A stretch of DNA of 32,328 nucleotides from Candidatus Accumulibacter vicinus (GTDB taxonomy: Bacteria > Pseudomonadota > Gammaproteobacteria > Burkholderiales > Rhodocyclaceae): NCBI GenBank assembly GCA_002425405.1, contig DIME01000049.1, positions 1 through 32,328 of the forward strand, written 5' to 3'. Each line of letters opens with the position of its first letter. Position 1 is the first letter of the stretch. Made by a program: the position numbers and the translations under genes. The notes under the pieces are model-generated. The model was not told the DNA's origin, searched no databases, and saw only the letters and a program-made list of their open reading frames with translations. Below are positions 23,086 to 30,985 of this stretch, in pieces.

Positions 23086-24494
23086 CGCTGGCTCTGCATG
23101 ATCTGCATCCCCTTGAGAAGATTCAGCGCCTGGTTCAACTGATAGTCCTTTTTCGAAGCAATTTCACGGCTCGGAAGCTCGGAGGACTCATCGGGCTCGT
23201 CTTTCGTCGCACCGCTTCTCGTCTTGATCGGTGTGGCCTTGACGGGCGGCTTGGCGGGCGTCTCCTTGATCGTCGGGGCGGGTTCCTTGTTGTTGTCGAG
23301 GTGATGATCGAGGTTGGCTTCCCGCAAACGCTCGGTCGAACTGCCGTTGGCATTCTCCTCGACGACGATGTCCGGCACGATGCCTTTGGCCTGGATTGAA
23401 CGACCCGACGGGGTGAAGTAGCGAGCGGTCGTCAGCTTGATGGCAGTGTTCCCGGGCAATGGCAGGACGGTTTGCACGGAGCCTTTGCCGAAGGTCGTGG
23501 TGCCGAGGATGATCGCACGTTTGTGGTCCTGCAGCGCACCGGCGACGATTTCGGAAGCCGAAGCAGAGCCACCATTGACCAGCACCACCATCGGCACTTT
23601 GCGCGCCTCGGGCGGCAGTGCCTTCAGGTAATCTTCGCGGCTGCCGCGCAGATAGTCTGCTGGCGAGGCGGAAAAGCGGTGCTTGGCATCGGGGGTGCGT
23701 CCATCGGTCGAGGTGACCAGGATATCCGGAGGCAGGAAGGCCGCCGAGACGCCGACCGCGCTGTTGAGCAGGCCGCCGGGATCATTGCGCAGATCGAGTA
23801 CCAGGCCCTTGAGCGAACCAGGCTTGAATAGATCGCCCAGATGCTTGACCACTGCAGCGCCGGTATTCTCCTGAAAAGAAGTGACGCGCAGATAACCATA
23901 GCCCCCCTCGAGGAGTTTCGACTTGACGCTCTGTACCTTGATCACTTCACGCACCAGCGTGATGTCCAGCGGTTTGGCTTCACCCTTGCGGATGATCGAC
24001 AGCCTGATCTGGGATTTCGGTTTGCCGCGCATGCGCTTGACTGCTTCGCTCAGGGTCAGGCCCTTGACCAGGGTGTCGTCGATCTTGAAAATCAGGTCGC
24101 CGGGTTTCACCCCGGCGCGATAGGCAGGGGTGTCCTCGATCGGCGAAATCACCTTGACCAGACCGTCTTCCATGCCCACTTCGATGCCGATGCCGCCGAA
24201 CTCGCCTTGTGTGCCGACCTGCAGATCCTTGAAGGCGTCGGCGTCCAGATAACTCGAGTGCGGATCGAGGTTGGAGAGCATGCCGCTGATGGCATGCGTA
24301 ATCAGTTTCTTGTCGTCCACCGGCTCGACATAGCCGGTCTTGATGGCATTGAATACCTCGGCAAACGTACGCAGTTCCTCAACAGGCAGACTGGCGCGCA
24401 TCTCCTTGTCGGCAATCGCCGAAAACTGCAGGCTGATCAGAACGCCACCCACGACCCCGGCACAAACCAGCCCGGCCTGTTTCAACTTACCCAT
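23082..24494 (-). CDS. ctpA: S41 C-terminal processing peptidase
   Basis: Periplasmic serine protease of the carboxy-terminal processing family, acting on envelope proteins such as peptidoglycan hydrolases. The 470-residue product starts MGKLKQAGLVCAGVVGGVLI, a signal or anchor segment, then a PDZ domain with LQVGTQGEFGGIGIEVGMED and YRAGVKPGDLIFKID (about 90-170), and the S41 core. Ser312 in GGSASASEIVAGALQDH and Lys337 in TTFGKGSVQ form the Ser/Lys dyad, 25 residues apart as in E. coli Prc. After the core comes a Pro/Thr/Lys-rich C-terminal tail of about 60 residues with no known fold. ATG 24494 has GGAG upstream; a longer frame exists but lacks homology. It lies 22 nt after envC and likely works on the same divisome or envelope targets. 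Confidence 0.93.
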   Translation of the reverse strand: MGKLKQAGLVCAGVVGGVLISLQFSAIADKEMRASLPVEELRTFAEVFNAIKTGYVEPVDDKKLITHAISGMLSNLDPHSSYLDADAFKDLQVGTQGEFGGIGIEVGMEDGLVKVISPIEDTPAYRAGVKPGDLIFKIDDTLVKGLTLSEAVKRMRGKPKSQIRLSIIRKGEAKPLDITLVREVIKVQSVKSKLLEGGYGYLRVTSFQENTGAAVVKHLGDLFKPGSLKGLVLDLRNDPGGLLNSAVGVSAAFLPPDILVTSTDGRTPDAKHRFSASPADYLRGSREDYLKALPPEARKVPMVVLVNGGSASASEIVAGALQDHKRAIILGTTTFGKGSVQTVLPLPGNTAIKLTTARYFTPSGRSIQAKGIVPDIVVEENANGSSTERLREANLDHHLDNNKEPAPTIKETPAKPPVKATPIKTRSGATKDEPDESSELPSREIASKKDYQLNQALNLLKGMQIMQSQR

Positions 24495-24516
24495 TTGTCT
24501 CACTCCAGTCTGCACC

Positions 24517-25899
24517 TCATTTCGGGCTAACCCAAACCAGCGGATTGAGCGGTTTCCCTTGGTGACGAAGCTCAAAGTATAAACCGGATTCAGGATTCCC
24601 ACCGCTGTTGCCCACTGTGGCGATCGCTTCGTCGCTCTGCACCTCGTCGCCGACCTGTTTGCGCAGCGAATCGTTGTTGGCATAGATCGACAGATAACCG
24701 CCGCCATGGTCAATGATCAGCAAATTGCCGAAGCCGCGCATCCACTCGGCAAAAACCACCCGCCCGGCCGCGATGCTCCGGACCTCACTGCCGGCGCTGG
24801 CCAGGATGAACAGACCTTTCCAGGTGCTGCCCTCCTGTCGCGGAGCGCCAAATCGATTGCTGATCGAGCCGCGCGTCGGCAGTCGCAGTTGCCCTTTCAT
24901 GCTGGCCAGCCTGTCGGCGACCAGCGGTGGATTCTCGGCGCGGACCGCCGGCGCCGCTGCGCCGCCTGCCGGATCTTCCTCGGCGGGCGGCCCGGCACGC
25001 GCAGACCCCTCCGGGTCGGCGGGCGGTGTTCGCAACAGCTTCTCCTGGGGCGCCCCCTGCCGCGGCGGCTCGCGCCGATGCGCTGCCCGTAGTGCCTCCC
25101 GGCGAGCCTCCCGCGCTTCGGCGGCCCTGGCGGCGATGATTTTCGACAGTCGGTCAACGAGTTCCGTCAGGCGCTTTTCGTCGCGTTGCAGATTGCCGAT
25201 CTCGCGTCGCTGTCCCGCGATCTGCGTCGATATCTTGTCCAGCATCGCCTGGCGCTGCTGGCGCTGGGCGAGCAGTCTGGCATGTTCTTCCTTCTGCCGG
25301 GCCTCGATGGCGGATAATAGCGCGGTCTGTTGGCGGGTCTCGGAAACGATCGCCTGCTTGCGCTGCAGGGTAGCCTCGACCTCGCGCAGAATCTGTCCGC
25401 GCGCCCGGCCGATGGCCTCGAGATAGTGGAAATCGCGAGCCAGCTGGTTGGGGTCGTCACCGTTGAGAAACAGTCGCAATGGGTCCGGGGTGCCGCGCAG
25501 GTACTGCCGGTAGAGCAGCTTTTCCAGTTGCGTCTGCTGTATGCTCAGCGTCCTTTCGAGTTCGCGCGCCTGGCTACCGAGATCCTGCAACCTGGCCTGC
25601 AGCTTGTCGATCTGTGTCGTCAGCCCGTGCAGTTCGCGCTGGGTGGACGAGATGGCCTGCTCGACATCCTGCAACTGATCGATGGCCTCTCGGCGCGAAC
25701 CTTCGGCGCTGGCCATTTCCTTGCGCAGCGCATCGATCTGGGAACGCAGCGATTTCAGGTCGTCCTGACGTTCGGCGACCTCGCTCAGCGACGCCGCGGC
25801 CGTCTCCCGGACGTTCTGGCTGCTGCGGGCGGTCCCGCCGAACGCCAGCAGTGCAGACATGATCAGCAGTGCGACAGGCCAGCAGCGCCAGGGATGCAT
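24517..25899 (-). CDS. envC: EnvC-like murein hydrolase activator, degenerate M23 domain
   Basis: Periplasmic coiled-coil protein that activates cell-separation amidases. The 460-residue product has a signal peptide (MHPWRCWPVALLIMSALLAF, cut near residue 28), long coiled coils (about 35-290, with heptad-rich SLRSQIDALRKEMASAE), a Pro/Arg/Gly linker, and a LytM domain at about 350-460. Two of the zinc-ligand positions of active M23 peptidases are changed: the HxxxD site reads WKGLFI and the LHFE site reads LYFELR, as in E. coli EnvC, so it should activate amidases and not cut peptidoglycan itself. Start 25899 is set by the signal peptide; the frame is open to 26001. First gene of the envC-ctpA-hypothetical-moeB run. 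Confidence 0.92.
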   Translation of the reverse strand: MHPWRCWPVALLIMSALLAFGGTARSSQNVRETAAASLSEVAERQDDLKSLRSQIDALRKEMASAEGSRREAIDQLQDVEQAISSTQRELHGLTTQIDKLQARLQDLGSQARELERTLSIQQTQLEKLLYRQYLRGTPDPLRLFLNGDDPNQLARDFHYLEAIGRARGQILREVEATLQRKQAIVSETRQQTALLSAIEARQKEEHARLLAQRQQRQAMLDKISTQIAGQRREIGNLQRDEKRLTELVDRLSKIIAARAAEAREARREALRAAHRREPPRQGAPQEKLLRTPPADPEGSARAGPPAEEDPAGGAAAPAVRAENPPLVADRLASMKGQLRLPTRGSISNRFGAPRQEGSTWKGLFILASAGSEVRSIAAGRVVFAEWMRGFGNLLIIDHGGGYLSIYANNDSLRKQVGDEVQSDEAIATVGNSGGNPESGLYFELRHQGKPLNPLVWVSPK

Positions 25900-26084
25900 T
25901 GCGGTCCGCCCGGCATCGGCCGCGACGGCGGTCGATCCTGTTCGACCGTGAGCGGTGGTGCATGAGGGAAAAGAATGCTTTCTCGTCAATGAGCGGCACA
26001 TCCCTTGCTGAAACCCGGGTCGGTTTGCAAAAACCTTCCGCTGCCCAGGATTGGCGGTGTTCTCCTGCAGTCAGGGTTTTGCTC

Positions 26085-26110
26085 TATAATGGCCGATTAT
26101 ATGATAATTG
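26085..26110 (+). promoter_or_regulatory. Promoter -10 and palindromic operator candidate of the ArsR gene
   Basis: TATAAT (26085-26090) is a perfect -10, with no good -35. Just downstream, at the expected start of transcription, CGATTAT (26094-26100), ATG, ATAATTG (26104-26110) form a palindrome with six of seven pairs. ArsR repressors usually bind AT-rich palindromes at the promoter of their own operon, so this is a likely autoregulatory site. Confidence 0.5.
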
Positions 26111-26129
26111 AAGAGTCGGTCATATCGTC

Positions 26130-26438
26130 GTGCCTATCCGGACCAGTATCATCGACAAGCAGGAACATATCGAGCAGGCGGCACGTGCGCTGAAGTCGAT
26201 ATCGCATCCATTGCGCCTCAAGATACTGTGCGTGATTGGCGATCAGGATGTTTGTGTGCAAGAGATCGTCGAAACGGTAGGCACTTCGCAAAGCAACATT
26301 TCCCAGCACCTTGCAATCCTTCGCGAAAAGGGCGTTCTGCTCGCGCGCAAGGACGCCAATCGGGTTTACTATCGTGTCGGTGACGCCCGCACGCTGCAGT
26401 TGATTGGCATGATGCGCGAGGTTTTTTGCGGAGATTGA
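26130..26438 (+). CDS. ArsR-family regulator with persulfide-sensor-like cysteines
   Basis: A 102-residue winged-helix repressor. The fold signature is clear: LKSISHPLRLKILCVIGDQD, the recognition helix TSQSNISQHLAILREKGVLL and the wing RKDANRVYYRVGD. Cys34 (in KILC) and Cys100 (in EVFCGD) occupy the places of the two cysteines that form a sulfur bridge in BigR/SqrR, regulators of sulfide oxidation; an extra Cys42 is present. Arsenic- or metal-site motifs (CVC in the recognition helix, alpha-5 DxHxxxH) are absent. GTG 26130 is the start with the right length, though its ribosome binding site is weak. A rhodanese gene follows after 77 nt, which supports sulfur sensing. The assignment to the BigR/SqrR group is inference from cysteine positions and neighbours. 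Confidence 0.85.
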   Translation: MPIRTSIIDKQEHIEQAARALKSISHPLRLKILCVIGDQDVCVQEIVETVGTSQSNISQHLAILREKGVLLARKDANRVYYRVGDARTLQLIGMMREVFCGD

Positions 26439-26515
26439 GGCAAAAGTCGCATCAGCGACGCACGCCCATGCTTGTCCTGCCGCCTTTTTGGACCTGTCAG
26501 TTTCTGGAGTTTCAG

Positions 26516-26935
26516 TTGGAATTCATTCAACAAAACATTTTGCTGGTGGCCGTTGCCGTGGTCAGTGGCGCGATGCTGCTGGCGCTTTCGGTGCGCCGTC
26601 CTGGGGGTGCCCACTCGCTCACGCCGACGCAGGCGACCCTGCTGATCAACCGCGAAAATGCGCAGCTGATCGACATTCGCGAGCCCAATGAGTACGTTTC
26701 CGGGCACCTCTGCGACTCGCGCAACATTCCCTCGGAATCACTCGCGGAACGTGCCGGCGAGCTGGCGCAGTTCAAGGACACGCCGCTGATCCTGGTCTGC
26801 CAGTCCGGCGCCCGTGCTTCCTCTGCCTGCTCGACACTGGCCAAGCTCGGTTTCTCCAAGGTGCACTCGCTCGAAGGCGGTACGGTGGCGTGGGTCGAGG
26901 CCGGTCTGCCGCTCAAGAAAGGAACTCGCAAATGA
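26516..26935 (+). CDS. Membrane-anchored rhodanese-like sulfurtransferase
   Basis: A 139-residue protein with an N-terminal membrane segment (NILLVAVAVVSGAMLLAL) and a single rhodanese domain: LIDIREPNEYVSGHLCDSRN, IPSES, then the active-site loop VCQSGARASSA with the reactive Cys, and LEGGTVAWVEAGLPL. Rhodaneses carry persulfide sulfur to acceptors. The TTG start at 26516 is chosen because GGAG (26506-26509) lies 6 nt before it and the sequence LEFIQQNILL matches the usual MEF-type start; ATG 26468 in frame has no ribosome binding site. Its TGA overlaps the ATG of grxC by 4 nt. The rhodanese-grxC-secB order is common in betaproteobacteria; the ArsR gene in front is the local peculiarity and suggests sulfur-responsive control. 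Confidence 0.92.
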   Translation: MEFIQQNILLVAVAVVSGAMLLALSVRRPGGAHSLTPTQATLLINRENAQLIDIREPNEYVSGHLCDSRNIPSESLAERAGELAQFKDTPLILVCQSGARASSACSTLAKLGFSKVHSLEGGTVAWVEAGLPLKKGTRK

Positions 26936-27207
26936 CCGCCATGCCGCGTGTGCTGATGTACTCGACAGCCGTTTGTCCCTACTGCATTCGCGCCGAACAA
27001 CTGTTGCGTGCCCGTGGCGTCGTGGACATCGAGAAAGTGCGTATCGATCTCGATCCCGAGCGCCGTGCCGAAATGCTGGAAAGGACGGCCAGGCGCACCG
27101 TTCCACAGATTTACATCGGCGATACGCATGTCGGAGGTTCCGACGAACTCGTTGCACTCGACCGTGCGGGCAAATTGATGCCCCTGCTTGCGGTTGAAGG
27201 CATCTGA
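26932..27207 (+). CDS. grxC: Glutaredoxin 3
   Basis: A 91-residue dithiol glutaredoxin that reduces disulfides and glutathione mixed disulfides in the cytosol. The motif CPYC lies in VLMYSTAVCPYCIRAEQLL, and TVPQIYIGDTHVGGSDEL holds the cis-proline and the glutathione-binding GG-D elements. ATG 26932 overlaps the rhodanese TGA, with AAAGGA upstream inside that gene. The stop codon sits within a tandem duplication of a 13-nt unit. It is probably transcribed with rhodanese and secB. Confidence 0.95.
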   Translation: MTAMPRVLMYSTAVCPYCIRAEQLLRARGVVDIEKVRIDLDPERRAEMLERTARRTVPQIYIGDTHVGGSDELVALDRAGKLMPLLAVEGI

Positions 27208-27225
27208 CACCCGCATCTGACACCC
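27200..27225 (+). repeat. Tandem 13-bp duplication over the grxC stop
   Basis: GCATCTGACACCC occurs twice head to tail (27200-27212 and 27213-27225). The first copy supplies the last Ile and the TGA of grxC. It looks like a slippage duplication without coding effect, since the stop is in the first copy. Confidence 0.9.
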
Positions 27226-27274
27226 ATTTCCCGAGCTTTACCCACCCATCTACAACAAAGGTTAGAGAATTACC

Positions 27275-27757
27275 ATGAGCGAACAGGAAACCCCCGCGCA
27301 AGACAACCCGGTCTTTGCGATCGAAAAGCTCTACATCAAGGATTTGTCGGTTGAAGTACCCAATGCGCCACAGATTTTTCTCGAGCGCGAAGCTCCCAAG
27401 GTCAGCATCCAGTTGCAGACCAATGCCCAGGGTATCGGCGAGGGCGTCTTCGAAGTGACCTTGACGACCACCGTGACCTCCAAGATCGAAGAGAAGACGG
27501 TGTTTCTGGTCGAGGTGGGTCAGGCCGGCATCTTCCGCATCCAGAACGTTCCCGACGAGAACATGGAACCCCTGCTGTCGATTGCCTGCCCCAACATTCT
27601 CTTCCCCTACGCTCGCGAAGTCGTTTCCGATGCCGTGATCCGCGCCGGTTTCCCGCCGGTCCTGTTGCAGCCGGTCAATTTCGAGGCTCTGTACATGTCT
27701 CGTTTGCAGCAACAGGAAGCGGCGAAGGATGCAGCGAGCGCGGCCACGATCCAGTAA
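27275..27757 (+). CDS. secB: Protein-export chaperone SecB
   Basis: Tetrameric cytosolic chaperone that keeps precursor proteins unfolded and hands them to SecA. The 160-residue product has the family core: FAIEKLYIKDLSVEVPNAPQ, LTTTVTSKIEEKTVFLVEVG, QAGIFRIQNVP, LLSIACPNILFPYAREVVSD and GFPPVLLQPVNFEALYMSRL. ATG 27275 is preceded by AAAGGTTAGAG. It lies 67 nt after grxC, as in many betaproteobacteria. Nothing odd in the sequence. Confidence 0.97.
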   Translation: MSEQETPAQDNPVFAIEKLYIKDLSVEVPNAPQIFLEREAPKVSIQLQTNAQGIGEGVFEVTLTTTVTSKIEEKTVFLVEVGQAGIFRIQNVPDENMEPLLSIACPNILFPYAREVVSDAVIRAGFPPVLLQPVNFEALYMSRLQQQEAAKDAASAATIQ

Positions 27758-27766
27758 GGCGCGTCG

Positions 27767-28201
27767 ATGAAGCGGCTGCTGGGCTTGCTGCTGGGCGCAG
27801 GACTTGCCGTGCCGGCGCTGGCAATTGAATATCGCACCGTCAACATTGCGACGGTGCTCTACGATGCGCCATCGCTCAGAGGCAGCAAGCTTTTCGTGAT
27901 CAGACGAGGCACGCCGGTCGAGTTGGTGGTCAACCTCGAGGGATGGTCGAAGGTACGCGATGCCGACGGCGGGTTGGCGTGGATCGAGGCGGCGGCGCTC
28001 GTCAAGCGGCGTTCGGTCATCGTCACGGTTGCGCGCGCCCAGGTCCGGCAAAACGCCGACGAGGCCGCAGCCCTCGTCTTCGAAGCGGAAAAGAACGTTT
28101 CTCTCGAGTATCTCGAAACTTCTCCCGGCGGCTGGGTCAAGGTGCGCCATCGCGAGGGACAGACAGGCTTTGTCCGCATCAACCAGATCTGGGGTTTCTG
28201 A
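27767..28201 (+). CDS. Exported SH3-domain protein
   Basis: A 144-residue protein with a Sec signal peptide (MKRLLGLLLGAGLAVPALA, cleavage after residue 19) and two bacterial SH3-like repeats: one about 22-80 (TVLYDAPSLRGSKLFVIRRG, then VVNLEGWSKVRDADGGLAWI) and one about 87-144 (AQVRQNADEAAALVFEAEKN, then GGWVKVRHREGQTGFVRINQIWGF). Such domains often bind peptidoglycan or act in envelope sensing. It starts 9 nt after secB, so it is in the same transcript. In related genomes gpsA often follows this gene; here the next genes are convergent glycosyltransferases. Precise role unknown. Confidence 0.85.
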   Translation: MKRLLGLLLGAGLAVPALAIEYRTVNIATVLYDAPSLRGSKLFVIRRGTPVELVVNLEGWSKVRDADGGLAWIEAAALVKRRSVIVTVARAQVRQNADEAAALVFEAEKNVSLEYLETSPGGWVKVRHREGQTGFVRINQIWGF

Positions 28202-28349
28202 AGCGCCGCCCGCATTGTCGTAGGACAAGTTGCGGAGCCCGCGCACCCGGCGTCACCTTCAGTACCCGACGCTGCAGGAGGAAGCGCACAGCGAACGCCG
28301 AGTATTGGCGGGCGGCGTATGCTGCACGCGGTCGTCCGCCGGACCGCCC

Positions 28350-29813
28350 TCAATCGCCGATCACCAGGACGGTATCGCCCTTGCGATTCGAGAACCGGCT
28401 CAGCACCTGCTTGTGTTGCTGCGCCATCCAGCGTTGCAGCGCGGCGTCTCCAGGCTTGTCGATGAGGACGAAATAGCGGAAGTTCGGTGCCTGCTCGGCA
28501 CTCATCGCCTGTTCGCGATCGAACGGCATGTAGGGATAGCCCCGGCCCGCGTAATAGGCCAGTCGTGAGTCCTCATAGAATATCGCGTCGGCAGGATGGG
28601 TGTGTTGCGATAACCAGGCGCCAGCTTCGAGGTAATGCGTTTTCTTCGGGGCAAACGAGACGACGTTCTGCAGCATCACCAACAGGGACACGGTCACGAG
28701 GATTTTCGCAAGGCGTGGGAAATCCCTGGCAAAAGACATCACGAACACGGTCAGCAACGGAACGGCCAGCAGATTCAGGAAGCTGACGTAACGCGAGTTG
28801 ATGAATCGCTCCTGTACGAAGAAAATCAGCAACAGGCCAAAATAAATGAGCCAGGCCCAGGCCATCGGCCTGAGCTTGTGCCAGAACTCAGCGACGCCAC
28901 GCCAGCCGGGACGATACAGCAGGGTCAGGGCGAAAGGCCCGCAGAGCGCGACAAACTTGCTGATCAAAGTCAGCAACAAACCGAAGAAGACGATGCGCCG
29001 GGCATCATCTGCAGAGTACTTCGCCAGCGCCACTTCGGCAAACCTGCTGGCCATCAGATCGAAGCGCGCCAGGAAATTCTGCGGACTCACCAGAGACAGG
29101 ACGTAGTCGACACGTTCCTGCGCAAGCGCATGCCCGGAAAGCAGCCAGACCACCGCGACCAGCAGTCCGGCCAGCGGCAGGAGACTGATCTGCAGCAGCC
29201 GTATCCAGGCCTGGCGTGTTTTCAGATCGGCCAGCAGGCAAAGCGCCAGCGCCGGATAAAGGAGAACCGCCTCGATGCGAAACAGCACCGCGGCGACGAT
29301 GGCCAGTTGCAGCAGCAGCGCGCGCAGCCAGCCGGCACGTTCCAGCCAGCGCAGCGCCAGCCACAGCGCCAGGGTACAGAAAAACCAGAATCCGAACTCC
29401 CGGATGATGTCGTAGCGCAAGTGGTTGAAGGCAGGAATCGACAACACCACCAGGCAAGCCCAATAGCCGCTGCCGATCACGAAGCGTTGCGTGATCGCCA
29501 CCAGCAGGGCGCAGGTTCCCGCCATCAGGAAAGCACACCACAGGTAGGCCGCGAGTTCCAGCGAAATGCCCAGGAGCCGCTGCGTCGCCGCCAGCAACAG
29601 TGAAAACCAGGGCCAGCTGAACAGCTCGAAGGCCACTCGCGGGCCCTGCTCGACAATCTGCTGGCTGACGTACAGGTAACGCGCAGCATCCTTGGCAAGG
29701 GTCACCGTGCCGGCAACAGCAAGCAGCGAAAGCAGCAAGCTGCCGAGAAACGCGAGCCGCGCTGGCGAAACCCGCGGCAGCGCGGTCACCCCATCAGCTC
29801 TCAATAACCACAT
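28350..29813 (-). CDS. Multi-membrane-span glycosyltransferase (GT39/ArnT-like)
   Basis: A 487-residue inner-membrane protein with about ten to twelve hydrophobic segments and a C-terminal soluble part of roughly 100 residues. The early loop after the first span, KDAARYLYVSQQIVEQG, carries the acidic-residue position and general look of PMT/ArnT-type polyprenyl-phosphate sugar transferases. The soluble end (EAGAWLSQHTHPADAIFYED onwards) is also typical of that family. It would transfer a sugar from a lipid carrier to an envelope acceptor in the periplasm. The AGGAGG before ATG 29813 overlaps the stop of the GT2 gene, 10 nt away, so the two form an operon. The acceptor is unknown; protein or lipid A modification are both possible. 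Between it and the convergent SH3 gene (28202-28349) I see no feature. Confidence 0.75.
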   Translation of the reverse strand: MWLLRADGVTALPRVSPARLAFLGSLLLSLLAVAGTVTLAKDAARYLYVSQQIVEQGPRVAFELFSWPWFSLLLAATQRLLGISLELAAYLWCAFLMAGTCALLVAITQRFVIGSGYWACLVVLSIPAFNHLRYDIIREFGFWFFCTLALWLALRWLERAGWLRALLLQLAIVAAVLFRIEAVLLYPALALCLLADLKTRQAWIRLLQISLLPLAGLLVAVVWLLSGHALAQERVDYVLSLVSPQNFLARFDLMASRFAEVALAKYSADDARRIVFFGLLLTLISKFVALCGPFALTLLYRPGWRGVAEFWHKLRPMAWAWLIYFGLLLIFFVQERFINSRYVSFLNLLAVPLLTVFVMSFARDFPRLAKILVTVSLLVMLQNVVSFAPKKTHYLEAGAWLSQHTHPADAIFYEDSRLAYYAGRGYPYMPFDREQAMSAEQAPNFRYFVLIDKPGDAALQRWMAQQHKQVLSRFSNRKGDTVLVIGD

Positions 29814-29823
29814 CCAGGCCTCC

Positions 29824-30804
29824 TCACAGCCCTGCCAGCAAGCGAAGGGCCTTGCGCAGGTGGCGCCCCCGCAAGGCCTGCCAGGGACTCAGGCGAAAGG
29901 CATCACGATAATAGTGCCTGGCCGTCGAGCGCTCGCCAGCCAGCAGGGCGGTACGAAACAGGGACAGATAGCGCTGCGCCTGGTAGCGTCGGCGCAGCGA
30001 TTGACATTCGGGAGGCAGCCCGGCAAAGACTTCGGAGACCATTGCACGCGCGCGCGCTTCTTCCCCATCGCGCTGGTGGCGCAGGCTGTCCGGATGTTTG
30101 TGGATGCGCGCCAGCGGTTCACAGGTGACGACGACCGGGGCGCTGACCAGGAGATGCGCAAAAACCGCCACGTCTTCACCGCCGCGCAGGTTTTCCGGGT
30201 AGGGTCTTTGCAGGAGCAGATCGCGGCGAAACAGCGAACAGCCATGCGAAATCGACACGCGCTTTTCGAGCAGGTAGCGTTTGGCCAGTTCACATGCGGA
30301 AGCAGGCGGCACCGGCTTCGGCAGGCGCAGGCGCTGGCGACCGTCCGGGTAAACCGAAACCTGCGCACCGAGCAGCATGCCCGCCGCCGGATGCTCTGCC
30401 AGCAGCGTGCGCAGACACGCCAGCGCACCCGGCAGCAACTCGTCGTCCGCGTCGAGCAGCAGCGCATAACGACCGCGTGCCGCACGAATCCCGTGATTGC
30501 GTGCCGCTGCGGCACCGGCATTGACCTGCGCGAGGAGCTGCAACCGCGGGTAGCGCGCGGCATGGCTTGCCAGAACCTCGGGGGTGGCATCGGTCGAGCC
30601 GTCATCGACGACGATCAGTTCGACATCGTCAGCCATCTGCACGAACACCGAAGCGAGCGCTCGCGGCAGCAGATGCGCGTAGTTATAGGTCGGAATGATG
30701 ACGCTGATCAGCGTTTCACCGGCCTGGGTCGGGGGATTGGCCTCCTGTTCGGGCTGCAGGCGTCTGTCCTCTTCGACACGACCGGATGGATTTGTTGCAG
30801 GCAA
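29824..30804 (-). CDS. Family 2 glycosyltransferase
   Basis: A cytosolic GT-A fold glycosyltransferase of about 326 residues. It has ISVIIPTYNYAHLLPRALAS (from about residue 33), the nucleotide-binding VVDDGSTDAT, NAGAAAARNHGIRAARGRY and the metal-binding LLLDADDELLPG; later RGGEDVAVFAHLLV gives the acidic residue of the ED type near the catalytic base. The C-terminal 80 residues are helical and basic. The start is uncertain: TTG 30804 has an excellent AGGTGG 6 nt upstream and is used here, while the frame stays open to ATG 30966, where it would overlap the FGE-fold gene stop. It is followed after 10 nt by the membrane glycosyltransferase, suggesting one pathway for a glycan. Donor and acceptor are not predictable. 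Confidence 0.85.
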   Translation of the reverse strand: MPATNPSGRVEEDRRLQPEQEANPPTQAGETLISVIIPTYNYAHLLPRALASVFVQMADDVELIVVDDGSTDATPEVLASHAARYPRLQLLAQVNAGAAAARNHGIRAARGRYALLLDADDELLPGALACLRTLLAEHPAAGMLLGAQVSVYPDGRQRLRLPKPVPPASACELAKRYLLEKRVSISHGCSLFRRDLLLQRPYPENLRGGEDVAVFAHLLVSAPVVVTCEPLARIHKHPDSLRHQRDGEEARARAMVSEVFAGLPPECQSLRRRYQAQRYLSLFRTALLAGERSTARHYYRDAFRLSPWQALRGRHLRKALRLLAGL

Positions 30805-30956
30805 GATCTGCCACCTCACTGATGGGGGAGCCTGCCGAACAGGGTCGGTGGCGACCCCGGCATTTTCCGCGATCTGCGCCGGGATGCAAGCCCGCGCGCG
30901 CACAGGGGGTGATTCAGATTGAAATACTGTCCCCGTAGTTGCAGAAAAAATCACCG

Positions 30957-30985
30957 GCCGGGTCACGCGTCCCGCGTGACCCGGC
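30957..30985 (-). other. 13-bp hairpin with GGA tri-loop over the FGE-fold gene stop
   Basis: A perfect 13-pair inverted repeat (arms 30957-30969 and 30973-30985) around TCC on the plus strand, so GGA on the coding strand. It contains the stop codon (30963-30965). It could terminate transcription, but there is no U-run. Confidence 0.85.

Noticed and set aside
26446..26459. GTCGC-ATCA-GCGAC hairpin between the ArsR and rhodanese genes
   Set aside because: Five pairs only, and T-rich sequence follows only on the minus strand, where no transcript is expected to end; not a supported terminator.
28202..28349. Search for a terminator between the convergent SH3 and glycosyltransferase genes
   Set aside because: Only short GC-rich palindromes without U-runs were seen.
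30918..30945. Segment containing the complement of ACTACGGGGACAGTATTT, resembling relics seen near transposase genes
   Set aside because: Only one short copy, with no terminal repeats or transposase in the window; insufficient to call a mobile element.
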